A stretch of 64,000 bases of DNA from Punica granatum (taxonomy: Eukaryota; Streptophyta; Magnoliopsida; Myrtales; Lythraceae), in assembly GCF_007655135.1 (NCBI RefSeq), contig NC_045128.1:5270001-5334000 (forward strand), written 5' to 3'. The notes beneath the pieces were generated by a model. It did no database searches, was not told the origin of the DNA, and was given only the letters and a program-made list of their open reading frames with translations. The position numbers and the translations under genes were made by a program. Shown one piece after another: positions 35,215 through 47,192 of this stretch; the first letter of the stretch is position 1; every line of letters begins with the position of its first letter.

Positions 35215-38200
35215 ATGCTGCTCTGCAAAGCCCTAGTTCAGTCCCCGGGCACCCCACTTCTCCGGAGCCGCCCTTCTCGACTGCCGCCTCCTCTGTTCCT
35301 GAGCCCACCTCGCTTCTTCTTCAAACCTCACACTGCCCGTGCCCCTCTCCCGTTAAGGGCCGAACCTTTGCATCTTACTCGCTGCATCAGCAGCCAGGGC
35401 CATGGGGTTGTCGAGCAGGAAGAACCCGGAACCGAAACAGTCGGCGGTGGGGGTGATGATTTTGGGTCGTCTGAGGAGAAGGAGGAGGAGGAGGAGGAGA
35501 GGGGGGCGGAGACGGGAGAGGAGCTGGCGGAGCAGGGGTTGTTGAAGCAGATGAAGGAGATTGTCAAGTTCGCCGGGCCCGCTACGGGGCTGTGGCTTTG
35601 TGGGCCGCTGATGAGTCTCATTGACACCGCCGTCATTGGACAGGGAAGCTCCCTTGAGCTCGCGGCTCTTGGTAATCTCTCGATGGTTTCTCTTGTTAAT
35701 GATTCCTCTCTCGGTCAGAGATTCTGGTCTATTGTTGTGTTCTTTTCAATCTCCATATTGGCCGAGGTTATGTATCCCATCTCGATGGAGGAAGAGGAGC
35801 TTCTCTGATCTTCTCCTGTTTTCCCGAAAATTGGGAAAGCCGAAAGCTTTTCGCACAATGTCTTGAAATGAAAACCGAAAGTTATTACTTGAAGCACTGA
35901 TAGTTTATAGCACACATGAAACTCCAGTATGGTTCTGTTGGTGGTCAGTTTTTCTACTTTCTTGATTGATTTCATTTTCAGCGTGAAGCACCCGTTGCCC
36001 TGTGCAAACAATGTTATCTGATCTCTTCTTTCTTGTTTCTCAGGTCCAGCGACGGTTCTCTGTGATTATATGAGCTATATTTTTATGTTCCTCTCAGTTG
36101 CTACTTCCAATATGGTTGCAACCTCATTGGCACAACAGGTACTAAAACATTAACAATAAAGGGCTTTGCTGCTTTGCTAATACAGAAGATGCAGTTGGCA
36201 TAATTTAGCACTTTATACAAAAACTTTCGCTTCTATATGCAGTAGTTCATTTTTTTTTTTCGCTCCAATTTCGTATCTGTTGCTTGGATATAAATGTTGA
36301 AACATGTGGACACAAACTTTTGGACACCTGAAGAAGCCTTGACGGGATCTGCTGGTTTTTCACATGGCAGCTTTCTTGCATTTAGCATTTCAGTTTAGGC
36401 TTTCCTCCAGTCTTTGCTGCATCATATTTACTGATACTCTTTTGCAGGACAAAGACGAGGTGCAGCATCAAATATCAGTCTTACTCTTTGTTGGGTTGAA
36501 TTGTGGCTTGTTGATGCTTCTTTTCACAAAATTCTTTGGCTCATGGGCATTAACTGGTAATGAAGAATGCTTCCTTAACTGTTTTCTTTTCCCCCTTCTG
36601 TTGGCATTACTCTTCTTTTTTTTTGAAGGTTTGATTGTTCATTTGGAGCAGAAATATTACTGAAAACATAATAGGGATAATTGTATTGATGAATTCACAT
36701 TCTTGCTCTTTGCAGCTTTTTCTGGCCCAAAAAATGTACATATTGTGCCTGCTGCAAATACGTACATTCAGGTTCACTTTCCTTGTCCATTGTCTACCAT
36801 TTTCTCATAAGACAATACTGTGGGTAATTATATAGCAGCTGCGTCGAATGCTTTTGGCAGAGTGATACAATTATCTTGATTATTTGTTAATTTTTTAGTT
36901 GTTTTTCTTATTTAGTCTTATTCTTCTTCATTGTTATTCTTGATTGTTCTTACATGTTTACGGGTAAAGTTGCATTGTTTTTCTACCCAGATACAATTTA
37001 CATTGAGATTTTTTGTTTTTCTTCTGTAGATTCGAGGCATAGCATGGCCTTTTGTCCTCATTGGATGGGTAGCTCAAAGTGCGAGGTGGAAAACTCTCTT
37101 CCTCTCGCTATCTAGCTACTTCTGTGTCCATGCTTTCTTGCATGTGTTCAGGTGTGTTTGCTTAAACTTTGTTGTTCTTTCAGTCTCGGCATGAAAGACT
37201 CATGGGGACCTTTGAAGGCGCTTGCAGCTGCCAGTGCTGTGAATGGCATCGGTGACATCATCCTCTGCACCTTCCTAGGTTATGGCATTGCAGGCGCAGC
37301 ATGGGCCACAATGGTCTCACAAGTATGATCGACTATTAAACATCAAGCTTTCCACTCCCATTCTCTTTAAATGTACCATTGCATTGATGAAGCTTCCACT
37401 GACCAACACCTTTTCTAGGTTATTGCAGCTTACATGATGATTGCAGCTCTTAACGAGAAAGGGTACAATGCTTTTGCATTATCTGTTCCATCAGCTGGTG
37501 AACTCGTCTCCATTATCGGGCTTGCAGCTCCTGTCTTCATCACTATGACGTCAAAGGTTTCATCTCTTGCAGCTCTTGAAAGATTATGCTGTGTGTAATT
37601 ATCCCTAGCAGGTTTACATGGAAACTCATATTTTGTTTTCAGGTGGCCTTCTACTCACTCCTTATATATTTTGCCACATCTATGGGCACGATTACTGTGG
37701 CCGCTCACCAGGTACTTCGTTGTTCTACCTCTTGCATATTTGGCTTTGTCAGTAATATTTCTGGACCACTTCTGATTATTTTCGAATTTCATATTTTCTA
37801 GGTCATGCTTCAAACGTTTAGCATGTGTACAGTGTGGGGTGAGCCTCTGTCTCAAACTGCTCAATCTTTTATGCCTGAGTTGATATATGGACAGAAGCGA
37901 AGCTTAGAAAAGGTAGATGATGTTTCTCTTCATGTCTAACGATGCCTCATGCACCCAAGTTATTAAATTTGAACTTTACATGTTTTGAGAAATTTCCCCA
38001 ATATTCTGGTTTTGCCTGAGATACTTGGGTCCGTGTATCAAGAACTCATATTTTTAAAGGCATACGCGTACCCGGAATCTGAACCAAGCCAATCGGAATA
38101 TACCCCCAGTTTCTTTGGTCATTTTGAAGTTTCAGTTCTGTTGGCTTTCCTGAATCCAAGATGGGGTTAACTACATAAATCATTGTTTGGATCCAATCTT

Positions 38201-39542
38201 CTTTCGTTTTACTCAACTTTTTGCCTAGTGTGGTTCTGTACGCTTTATGTTTCATATATAGTACCTCTTCTGGATGTGTGTGTTTTGATAATTGGTTTTC
38301 TAAATGTTTCTGTTGGTGGGACAGGCTAAAACGCTGTTAAAGTCTCTGGTGATCATTGGAGCTATACTTGGAGTAACCTTGGGAAGTGTTGGAACCTTCA
38401 TTCCTTGGTGCTTCCCCCGTATCTTTACATCTGATCACGATGTCATTCGAGAGGTCAGTTCCTCTAAATTGTTGAAAATGAGTACATATAAATCTTTAAC
38501 GATATTCTTATGGTAATTCCAACTGATTATTCGTAATGGACATAGATTTGGACAAGGTTAGGTATTTGCAGAATCTTTGCTGCTCTATATTTGTGATTTC
38601 AAAATGCTTATAGCTGATAAAGGGTTTAAGACAACCCGTAAAGCAGCATAATAAACTAGTGTCCAATTGAAAACGTTTCCATTATGAGAATAATATTGTC
38701 TCTTTACAGAATATTATCTGATCCAACCGATAGTTCTTATACTTCTTGTTATATTCTTTATCTTGTTTGGGCAGATGCATACGGTTCTAATTCCATATTT
38801 CATGGCGTTATCTGTGACGCCGCCCACACATAGCCTCGAGGGTACATTGCTGGTAGGTTCTTGCTTTAGTAACACAATGCTATTATCTGATTTCATGATC
38901 CTCAGTCCTATCTTTTATATAAATATATTTCTTGACTGCTCTTTTGGATTAACAGAAGTTGTGCATGGTATATATGAAAATTAAGTTAAACTCGTGTCCT
39001 TAATAGTGATCTTAACTAGCATATGTACTGCAAATGATATGCGTCTCCGGGTTTAGTTTTATTCTCTCTCTTTCGACAGAATTCAACTGGTTGAAGAAAC
39101 ATCTCTTCCAATGTGCCTCCTGATTACCTATTTATCTGTGTAGGCTGGACGAGATCTCAAGTTCATCAGTGCATCGATGAGCGGATGCCTTGCTTGGGGT
39201 GCTCTTCTACTAATGGTTAGCTTTCTTTTGTCAAACTTAATTGATAAAACATACTCCAATCGTCTCACGAGCTTACCTGCCCTTCCTCTCCTACCACCAG
39301 CTTGTGAGCAGTAAAGGTTTCGGTTTAATGGGTTGCTGGTTCGCCCTCTCGGGATTCCAATGGGTGAGTTTCCCCACTACCTTCTCAAATGCAATCTTTT
39401 TTTCTTTTTCACGACTCGTTGCCTTCATCTGATTTGCTGCTGACTCATACAGGCTCGGTTTTTCATTGCCCTTCGGCGCCTCATTTCCCCCAACAGTTTC
39501 TTGAACTCAGACTGTAAACTCGAGAAGCTTAGAGCCGCTTAG
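35215..39542 (+). CDS. Plastid MATE transporter, EDS5/DTX46-like, tandem gene 3 (14 exons)
   Basis: Exons: 35215-35671, 36044-36138, 36448-36556, 36716-36771, 37030-37085, 37184-37322, 37419-37556, 37643-37711, 37802-37912, 38325-38453, 38775-38852, 39144-39215, 39301-39363, 39453-39542. They give 553 aa. The start [20 protein letters not shown] is nearly parallel to gene 2 and transit-peptide-like. A Glu-rich stretch at about residues 86-97 precedes the membrane domain, which starts near [17 protein letters not shown]. Conserved blocks: [72 protein letters not shown] and [15 protein letters not shown]. It is closest to gene 2 in transit peptide and exon 5 ([16 protein letters not shown]). 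As the copy nearest the sugar kinase gene, it may hold the ancestral position. Confidence 0.95.
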
Positions 39543-40034
39543 CTCATTACAATCATAGTGCAGATGGTAGTGCCAGGATATTAGCTTAGCTTAGCTCCCT
39601 TTTTGCAAGCAAGCAAGCGATCTCTCTTGCTCTTGGATACTCCATTAATAGATTGGTGCTGGAAATGGAGATAGCCAGATAGGGTTCTTTCATCGATTCT
39701 TTCCTGCCTAAACGTGGCAAATTAAACTCATGAAGCAGGGCATCTGTCGATTCACGCCGCTGCAGTTTACAGATTGTTGGGAGCTACACTTAGAATTGTA
39801 AGTATAATTATTGCCCATGATGTTACTTAATACAGAGGGTAGACTTCTGTAATTCTAATGGCCCTTTTGTTTTCAGAGTTGGGTTTAAGATTTTAACTTT
39901 AACTCAATACACTACACAACAAAACACACTTTTCAAAAGTCAAACTGATGGGTCTCATATATTATTAAACATACAATCCCATTATAATCAATTATTTATA
40001 CCTTCCATTCATTCCAATATTATCGGTTTTCTCT

Positions 40035-40568
40035 TGTTTTCGCATTCTATATTGCATTTGCAATACGATTACGTAATGCATCCATTTCCCTGCTTCTCAT
40101 GTCTGCATCAACCTGATCCCCAGTTAGATGAGGAGGATTTCGGAATTCATCGTAATATTCTCATGCATTTCCATACTCTTCAAATAATCTATCGTGATAA
40201 TTATTAAGCCGAATGAAATTGTGCAACACGAAGCATGCGAGAGTAATTTATCCTTGGCGAATCAGGCCGTAATTTGACATTGATCGCAGTATTGCAAATC
40301 TGTTTTTCAGTATTTCAAAACACCGTTTGATAACATTACGAACGGATGCAATGTTGATTGAATAGCTCTTTCTCCGTCGTTGGTGGGGTGTCGTCATTAT
40401 AATCACTGCGGTGATACTTTTGACCTTTGTAAGGAGCCAGATAATCGGGAATATTGGAGATCTCGCATTAACTATATAATATTGTTCTGCAAGTACAAAT
40501 GTAGATCTAAGATATAACAGTAGTGGAAAGTATTTATGAAAATACATACGCGATTGACAAGGGAACAT
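40035..40568 (-). pseudogene. Harbinger (HARBI1-like DDE) transposase remnant
   Basis: Minus-strand frame with EQYYIVNARSPI, RRRKSYSINIASVRNVIKRC, FEILKNRFAILRSM and then FVLHNFIRLNNYHDRLFEEY and NPPHLTGDQVDADMRSREMD. These are the C-terminal blocks of plant PIF/Harbinger transposases. The usual YYLVDAGYP catalytic Asp is Asn here (YYIVNARSP). An in-frame TGA follows EEYGNA, and the frame shifts between blocks. The N-terminal part is missing. This is a dead copy. Confidence 0.85.
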
Positions 40569-40644
40569 GCGATATGAAAAGGACTTCCTTACTTGGCCAA
40601 CTAACAGTAAAGCTAAAAGAATATATGCTGATCATTCAAACCAT

Positions 40645-41897
40645 GGTTTTCATAATCGTGATTCGAATCGCAGAATCGTACGATTCTACGATTCAAGGGG
40701 GTTCTACGATTCTGATTCAGGCGGGTGAGTCGGAAAAGGCAGAATCGTAGGTGAATCGTGGGCTGAATCGCGGAATCGGGCCGATTCTGCGATTCCGGAT
40801 TCAACCCAAACTCGGGCGAAGCCCAGCCCTAATTCGGGCCCGAGGATGAAGGCAGGGTCAGAGTCGGGCCCAAGCCCAGCCCATTGGTCCTGAGCCTGAC
40901 TCCTTTTTTTTTCCCTCCCTTTCTTCTTCTTATCCGGCATTCCCCCTTTCTCCTCGAGTCCCCGACTGCGCCCTAATCGGCTAGTCCTCCGAGTCTCCAA
41001 CGGTCCCAGGCTCCCAGCTTCCGCGATTTCTTCTTGTTCGGCACTTCTTCTTGAAGTTCTTGTTCTGCCCGTGCCGATTCCTTCTTGTTCCAAGGAGATC
41101 CCTTTTGTGTATCCTCTTCCTTCTTTCCCCATTTTGAAAGATTGGAGACAGAGTCTAAGCTTCCTGCAGAGCGGGTGATTGCGTCTAGACTCCAGAGGAA
41201 GCCGAGGAGGAGGGAAGCTGATCCCTCTTTTCTTTTCTTTTTTTCAAGGGAAGTCTCTGTAGTAATGGATGATAGAGCTGTAGAAAGAGTTGGCATGGAG
41301 AAAAAGGAGTTGCAGGTTGCAGTCACGGGCTTGCAGGCTTTGATTTTTGCAGGGGATGGGCCTGCCTTGGCCAGCTTGTAGATCAGAGGTTGCAGGTGGA
41401 TGATCAAAGGATTGGTGTAGGACAAACTTGCCTGAAGAAGGAGGGAAAAGAGAAGAAAAAAAGAAAGCGACACATAAGGACAGTCAGTCAACCGAGAAAG
41501 GGCGGGCTGTAGAGTCGGTAGAGAAAAGAAAAGAAAGAGAAAGGAAAGAAAAGAATTGGGAAGAAGCAGAGGGCAACAGAAAGCTGAAAACATGAAAAAG
41601 AAATGCATGGGTCGTGCATTGCAGAGAAAATGGAAGAAGAAAATAAAAGAAATGAGGATAGTCGTTTGATTCAAATTGTTGCGAATTATTGTGAATCAGT
41701 TTGTTGCAAATTATTGTTGACTTGTTGATTTGTGGTCCTTTTTTTAATACAAGGATTATTTTTTTTTGGCTCAAGAAATTATGATACATTTATATAAATT
41801 ATTTTTTTAATCACAGGTAAAATCTTACGATTTTACGATTCACAGATTCTACGACCTTCGACCGATTCTAGGTAGAATCGCGATTTTGATAACGTTG
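40645..41897. mobile_element. MULE-like insertion nested in the Harbinger relic
   Basis: Flanked by an 11-bp direct repeat ATTCAAACCAT (40634-40644 and 41898-41908). That length fits a Mutator-like 9-11 bp duplication. The ends are loosely inverted (GGTTTTCATAATCGTGATTCG versus the complement CAACGTTATCAAAATCGCGA) and rich in GATTCTACGATTC subterminal repeats. The centre is GC-rich and unlike the flanks, with no recognisable protein; open frames on either strand are low-complexity. Confidence 0.6.
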
Positions 41898-42993
41898 ATT
41901 CAAACCATTCCGTTCATCAAGTCATGCTATTGATCAGTATGTGAAACTACATAAAGTACATCTGACATCTGAGAAGCATCAATATCTTAATCTTTTCTAG
42001 GCAGCAAACTGGACAACATACGCTAATCTCCCTATGCAACAATCAACATTCACCCAAAAACTCAATTCAATTAAATTCATTGTCTCTCCCACCTGGCTTT
42101 TACAGTGGACCCCAACGCATCGGGAGTCAGATAAGGAAGGAGGCGCTCAACAATCAAACTCAGAACCCAAAAGCAGCAACACAGACAGACACGTAGTCAT
42201 GGAATATTCAAGAACGAAGTGAATATGCAAAGATGGACAACAGGAAGGAGGGCATTCATCTACAGCTTCGAGGTAAAAGTCCGAACAGCCAGTAAATAAG
42301 GACAAGGTTCTCGATTTAATAAGCTCCTACGAAAATGACAGAAAGTCAAAAACATGTCCGACCTATTATGAAAAGGACTTCCCCAATTAAGCAGATTGAT
42401 TCCATCGAGTGATTATACTTTGAATGAACATCACAGGACCAAAGCAAAAACAAGGATTACATTGTAATGCTATTTCTATTAAGCCCTTTACAAACATTTC
42501 ATCGAACATGTGTGCTGTCTGTGACCAGGGGAAGAAAATACCTTTCACTTCGATATGGAAGTGGCTTCGGACGAAGACACCTCTTATACCGTAACACCCA
42601 CTGGTAGGGGCCCGGCAAAATTCGATGGTTGTCCACTGATTCCACTAGCGACCAAATTCTGCAGGGGGACTGTGCGGCTTCACGCGTCCGTACAGGACAG
42701 GGATCGTGCGGTAGAACCGACAGATTCGCGGATTAAAGCTTAAAGGATGTCGATCACAGTAGGAAGAAAGTGGAGGGGGGCGATGTGTCTCAAGATAAGA
42801 AGAACGTTGGGTAGGGGCCTCTCACTGAGGCCGTTAAGTCAAACTAAGAATTGTTCTGCACGGCTTGGGGGGGGAGGGGAGAGAAGGGTTTGTGGGGTCC
42901 ACACAAACGGGCAAATTTATTTTTATCTTCTTTTACAATCAAAATCACAATCATCAATTTTTAACTTTAATTCCGAAAACAAACGGTTGGTAA

Positions 42994-43661
42994 ATAACCC
43001 CTGAAAATGTGGCCTTAAGTCTCAAGTTGTGGGTTGCACTCGTACTTGTTGGATTGGATCAGAAATTTAACAAAATAAATAAATAAATAAATCAAAATAA
43101 TTTACTTCTTCATGGACGAACCTCTACTTAGGTGGTCACAGACGTACCTCTGCTAAAGACATTTTATGATACCAATAAGCGCATTCGAAAAGTGGTGAAC
43201 TTTCTGATATACCCAATAATTATAACATGCGATTACTCGCAGACATTTCATCTAACTGTCTAGAACAACTAGCAAAGAGCAACATACACTAAGTTACGTG
43301 CACTAAGACAAAATCTATTTTTCTTCTTCTTCTCTTTTTTTTTTCCAGGTGTGCACCCTTGTATGTCCAAAGTCCTGATTAATTCAATTTGAGTCAAGAT
43401 AGATCACTAAAGGATAAAACTCTCCCAGTATTGATTTTTCTTCATTTGCAATACTCGAATTCAAGATTTTATTTATAAGGAACAAGTACCGAGTTGCCTA
43501 GCATATATTAGAGAAAAATTGGACGTATATCTTGAGTCCTCGAAAAAAAAAAGGGAAATTAGATAACAAATCAAAGTTAATAAAAATAGCTATAATAGGA
43601 TGACAGGAAACGCTGCGTAAAAGGCAAAATTCAAAATGTTAGTAAATAGCAAACAACAAGT
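42994..43661. other. Spacer before tRNA-Pro
   Basis: AT-rich, with a minus-strand SINE-like segment around 43400-43500 (its complement carries AAATAAAATCTTGAATTCGAG). No gene is supported. Confidence 0.4.
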
Positions 43662-43733
43662 GGGTGTTTGGTCTAGTGGTATGATTCTCGCTTCGGGTGC
43701 GAGAGGTCCCGAGTTCGATTCTCGGAACACCCC
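43662..43733 (+). tRNA. tRNA-Pro (anticodon CGG)
   Basis: A 72-nt intronless nuclear tRNA gene. The acceptor stem GGGTGTT pairs with AACACCC. The D arm carries the box A TGGTCTAGTGG. The anticodon stem TCTCGC/GCGAGA encloses the loop TTCGGGT, with CGG at the anticodon position reading CCG proline codons. The T arm contains box B GAGTTCGATTC. A TTTTT run at about 43757 may serve as the pol III terminator. CCA is not encoded, as expected for a plant nuclear gene. Confidence 0.97.
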
Positions 43734-43751
43734 TATGTTCCTTCAAGTTAT

Positions 43752-44050
43752 ATCTCTTTTTGATCTTCCAATTTGTGAATTCTAATACATGTGTTTTGAG
43801 AATTTTTTTTTTAAAAAAAAAGAAAGGCATTCTGCTATATGCAATTGTTTTTTTACACACACGCACACATATATATATCATAAATTCCTAATAGTTTTTC
43901 TCTTTTTGATCTTTCAATTTGTGTATTCTAATATATGTGTTTTGAGAATTTAAAAAAAAAAAAAAAGAAAGGCATTTTGATATATGCAATTGTTTTTTTA
44001 CACACACACATATATATATATATACAATAATCATAAATTCCTAATAGTTT
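43752..44050 (+). repeat. Tandem duplication of about 146 bp downstream of tRNA-Pro
   Basis: Two adjacent copies (about 43752-43897 and 43898-44050). Both run CTCTTTTTGATCTT, CAATTTGTG, GTGTTTTGAGAATTT, an A-run, AAAGGCATT, TATGCAATTGTTTTTTTAC, a CA/TA microsatellite and TAAATTCCTAATAGTTTTTC. They differ mainly in homopolymer lengths. Confidence 0.85.
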
Positions 44051-44540
44051 TTCTTTCGGGAACTTTTCTCGTTCGTTCCAATTAAAGGCACATTCATCGT
44101 CTTGTACGTGGACTTTCACATTACAAATGGATACTTCTCGATCGACAGTTGCATGGCACACGGATATCGAATTCGTGCCAAAGAGGTGAGATGTCACCTC
44201 CAATCTATGGAATTATGTACAGGTATCCCTTACTTTGCACTAGCCACCCCTTCTTCTATATTTCCTCTGCCTCTGTTGGCACCGAATTTTTGAATGCTTC
44301 CTGGAATGCTGTTGCTATAGTTTGAGTCTTGTTGTCTCTTATTTTTCTAATTTTATTTTGTTATCTTCATTCTATACTTTTCCTCGAGCATTACCTTCAT
44401 GTTCGATATGGATGAGGCAACAACAATTGTGTTCAACCTTGCTCGTAGAAATGGAATCGAACTATGTCCGGAAACTCATACTTAGCAGCCCAAGTTTTCA
44501 TTTTGCTCTGTTCCTATGACACTTTTCCCCAAGTTTTCCG

Positions 44541-46097
44541 GTCGATGAAGTGGACGATGATGGTCCGCGAAGTGCAGAAGCAGCTCCCTCCGCAGCCGCA
44601 CTGGGCCTTCCGTTACACCATGCTCTTACGAGCCACCCGCAATCTGGGCTTCTCCATCCTGCAGCTCCCTCTTCAACTGCGCAAACCTGTAAGTAGCCAC
44701 TCAGCAATTTATCATGTTTCTATGGGTCCTTGAGATTTGAAGAGATGATACGTACCTCTATTTGTTCACAAATTAGGAACTTAATCCGATTTGGTTTTTT
44801 TGACCAACTATTATTTTTTCAGTAAAATACAAATATGAGTCATAACTTATGAATTTTTCTTCTTAAAGCCGTACATTTGATGCGGAAGGCTTACGTTGCT
44901 TCGGGCGGCGATCAACAAAAGTGGCTACCACTATTCCATAATCATTTGATGCGACTACATGGTTCAAAAAGTTGTGCATTTACCCATGGATACGATTTGT
45001 TTTTTCTTGCACGGTTCCCATCCCTAGTCGCCCACCTCCGGCCATCACCGCCCAGGATGAGGTTTCTAGAATCCTATGATAACATCGCCTAGGGTGGCGG
45101 TGGCCGATGATGCCTCGACTGCCCCTTCCTCTCCTTACTTCTCATCTCTGTTCGAAGTTTTTTATTTTTTTATTTTTTATGTCATAAAATTAAAAATAAT
45201 TAGAAAATAGAAATTTTACATTATATGGGCTTTATTCAATAACAAATAAATGTAGTCTTTAGAAATAAAAAATAAAAATGATGATCCAAATTGGTATTTT
45301 AAAAAAAATTGGTCAAATAAATCTAATGAAGTTAAGCGCTTTTTTTTCAACAAATGGAGTTTGAGTGTTATTGTTTTCAAATTCTAGGGAAGGTAATTGC
45401 ATTTGACCCTCTGAAAAAATCTACAAACTTCTCAAGAGGGAATCCTGACCAGGAGAAATAAGGAGAAAATGTCAACATTCATCTCCGATGCCTAAATGAA
45501 AGTACGTAGAATGACTGTAACGAAGAATGAACGAGGGATTTAATGGTACCCGGTGGCGGTGGGTACTTATAAAGACCATAAAAATCCTAGTAAGATGTCG
45601 GAATCAAAGCTCCCCTTAAGCACTCGGGTTTTAGTCTCATGAGTTGAGAGTATTCATGACAGGGAGAATTTTACTCCTTATCAGAACGATATCCGACTCG
45701 AACTGAATTATTCGGGATTCATTGAGCTTCTGAATACGATAGTGCACGTTGAGAAAACTTTATTTGTAACTGTATTTTTTATTTATGGATATTGGTAATT
45801 GTATTTAGAGATAATAGAATATCTACCAGTTATATTAAAATATTTCCCAGAGATAGCATTGGGAAGAGTATAGTCTTGGGAAGAGTATATTCCAAGTAAT
45901 TTATTACCGAATTGGGGATGTGGAGTTGGGCCTGTACAGTAAGTTGACTTGACTTAATTGGAAACACGGATCATTCATGCGACATTGTTTCTCATACATA
46001 TACAAACAGAAGTTTTGTTAATTTGCATGGCTTCTCGTGTTTGTGTTACCACAGATGATGATTTACTACCTTATTCTGCATGCCCTTGGCACCATCG
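44541..46097 (+). pseudogene. Broken squalene synthase copy D (exons 1-2 only)
   Basis: 44541-44691 matches exon 1 of copy C almost exactly ([20 protein letters not shown] to [10 protein letters not shown], then a GT donor) but lacks the start region. 46055-46097 matches exon 2, preceded by CACAG and followed by GGTACGTGC. In exon 2 the catalytic LDTI reads LGTI, losing the first metal-binding Asp. The intron between them has grown to about 1.36 kb from about 140 bp. Later exons are absent. It is a partial tandem duplicate of copy C. Confidence 0.88.
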
Positions 46098-46159
46098 GTA
46101 CGTGCCATCGATGCTGAGCTTCGTCCCAGTTGTTAATCCATGAATGAATGTTGCAGTTA

Positions 46160-47130
46160 ATCTCAACCGAAAACCTTTACGGCTAAGCTGCCTGTAGTAG
46201 TCCTGAGACTCACATTGTATTCTTTTTATAAATCAAAAGAGATCCGAGTTTGCTGAGGACGTTTACACGTAAATTACAAACCGGCCAACACATGTTAGGA
46301 AAAATTCACAAACCTATTTCGGACTCGAGCCCATCCGCAACTCAAAATCTTAAGCCTATGGATTGCTAGACCATTGTCTCTTATAAACCTATGGATTTCC
46401 TCTCAACTTTTCAATGTGGGACTATCCCCAACACCTACACTCGTCATTCTCCATATAGGAGAGAAACCATCCCAACAATTCTCCCCCTTCTCGACTATGT
46501 GGAGGACTTCGAGCCGGACTTCTACTTCCGAACTCGGATACCAATTGTTATAACCTTCACTAGCCACGAGTTCCACACTCGGGCCTTGGTGTGATGTGAG
46601 TTTTCACGCATAGCGTGTGCACTTCCCTAATATCGTTATATTGGGCTCTGATATCACTTGTTAGGAAAAATTCACAGACCTACTTTGGACTTGGGTCCAT
46701 CCGCAACTCAAAAACTTAAGCCAATGAGTTGCTAAATCATTGTCTCTTATAAACCTATATATTTCCTCTTAACTTTTCCATGTGAGACTATCTCCAATAC
46801 ATACATTCACCATTCTCCATATAGGAAATAAATCGTCCCAACAATTCTCCCCCTCCTCAACTATGTGGAGGACTTCAAGTCGGGCTTTCACTTTCAGACT
46901 CGGATACCAATTATTAGGCCTTTCACTAGTAACGAGTTCCACACTCGGACCTTGGTGTGGTGTGGGTTTCCACGCACAGCGTGTACACTTTCCTAGGATC
47001 GTTACGAGCTGGAACTGAAAACCATTTACAGCTAAGCTGCCTGTCGTAGCCCTGAGACTCATATGTTCTTTTTATAAATCAAAAGAGATCCGAGTTTGCT
47101 GAGGACGTTTACACGTAAAATACAAACCGG
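46160..47130 (+). repeat. Direct repeat flanking the TRIM, shared by copy D and copy C promoter
   Basis: About 46160-46290 (GCTAAGCTGCCTGTAGTAG to CAAACCGGCCAACAC) recurs at about 47025-47137, immediately upstream of the copy C start. In copy D this sequence lies downstream of exon 2. The copy C upstream region therefore derives from the duplication junction. Confidence 0.75.
46293..47004 (-). mobile_element. TRIM retrotransposon, tandem LTR-internal-LTR-internal form
   Basis: Two 185-bp LTR-like units (46293-46477 and 46659-46843). On the minus strand each runs TGTTGGGA...CCTAACA. Between them the complement of 46642-46656 is TGATATCAGAGCCCA, an initiator-Met primer-binding site two bases from the LTR end. 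The stretches 46478-46658 and 46844-47004 are two copies of the short internal domain. Each ends, on the minus strand, in a purine-rich tract (GAGGGGGAGAAT type) beside an LTR. No coding sequence is present. Confidence 0.75.
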
Positions 47131-47192
47131 CCGACACGATCGTTACTGACGAACGTCGCTGCATCTGCCACAGAGAGAGGATGATGACTGTG

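Larger units (their letters stand above)
39859..42990 (-). mobile_element. PIF/Harbinger DNA transposon, decayed, with a nested insertion
   Basis: Flanked by TAA on both sides (39856-39858 and 42991-42993). The left end TGGCCCTTTTGTTTTCAGAGTT pairs with the right end, whose complement is CCAACCGTTTGTTTTCGGAA. Subterminal sequence (TTTAACTTTAACTCAATACAC, CACAACAAAACACAC, AATCAAAATCACAATCA) matches the family A MITEs. A transposase relic lies on the minus strand at its left side. A 1,253-bp insertion occupies 40645-41897. I recognise nothing in 41909-42900, which may hold the companion MYB-like frame in decayed form. Confidence 0.8.

Noticed and set aside
40704..41674. Long frames in the insertion nested in the Harbinger relic
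   Set aside because: Low-complexity Glu/Arg/Gly or Ser/Phe composition on opposite strands; no recognisable protein.
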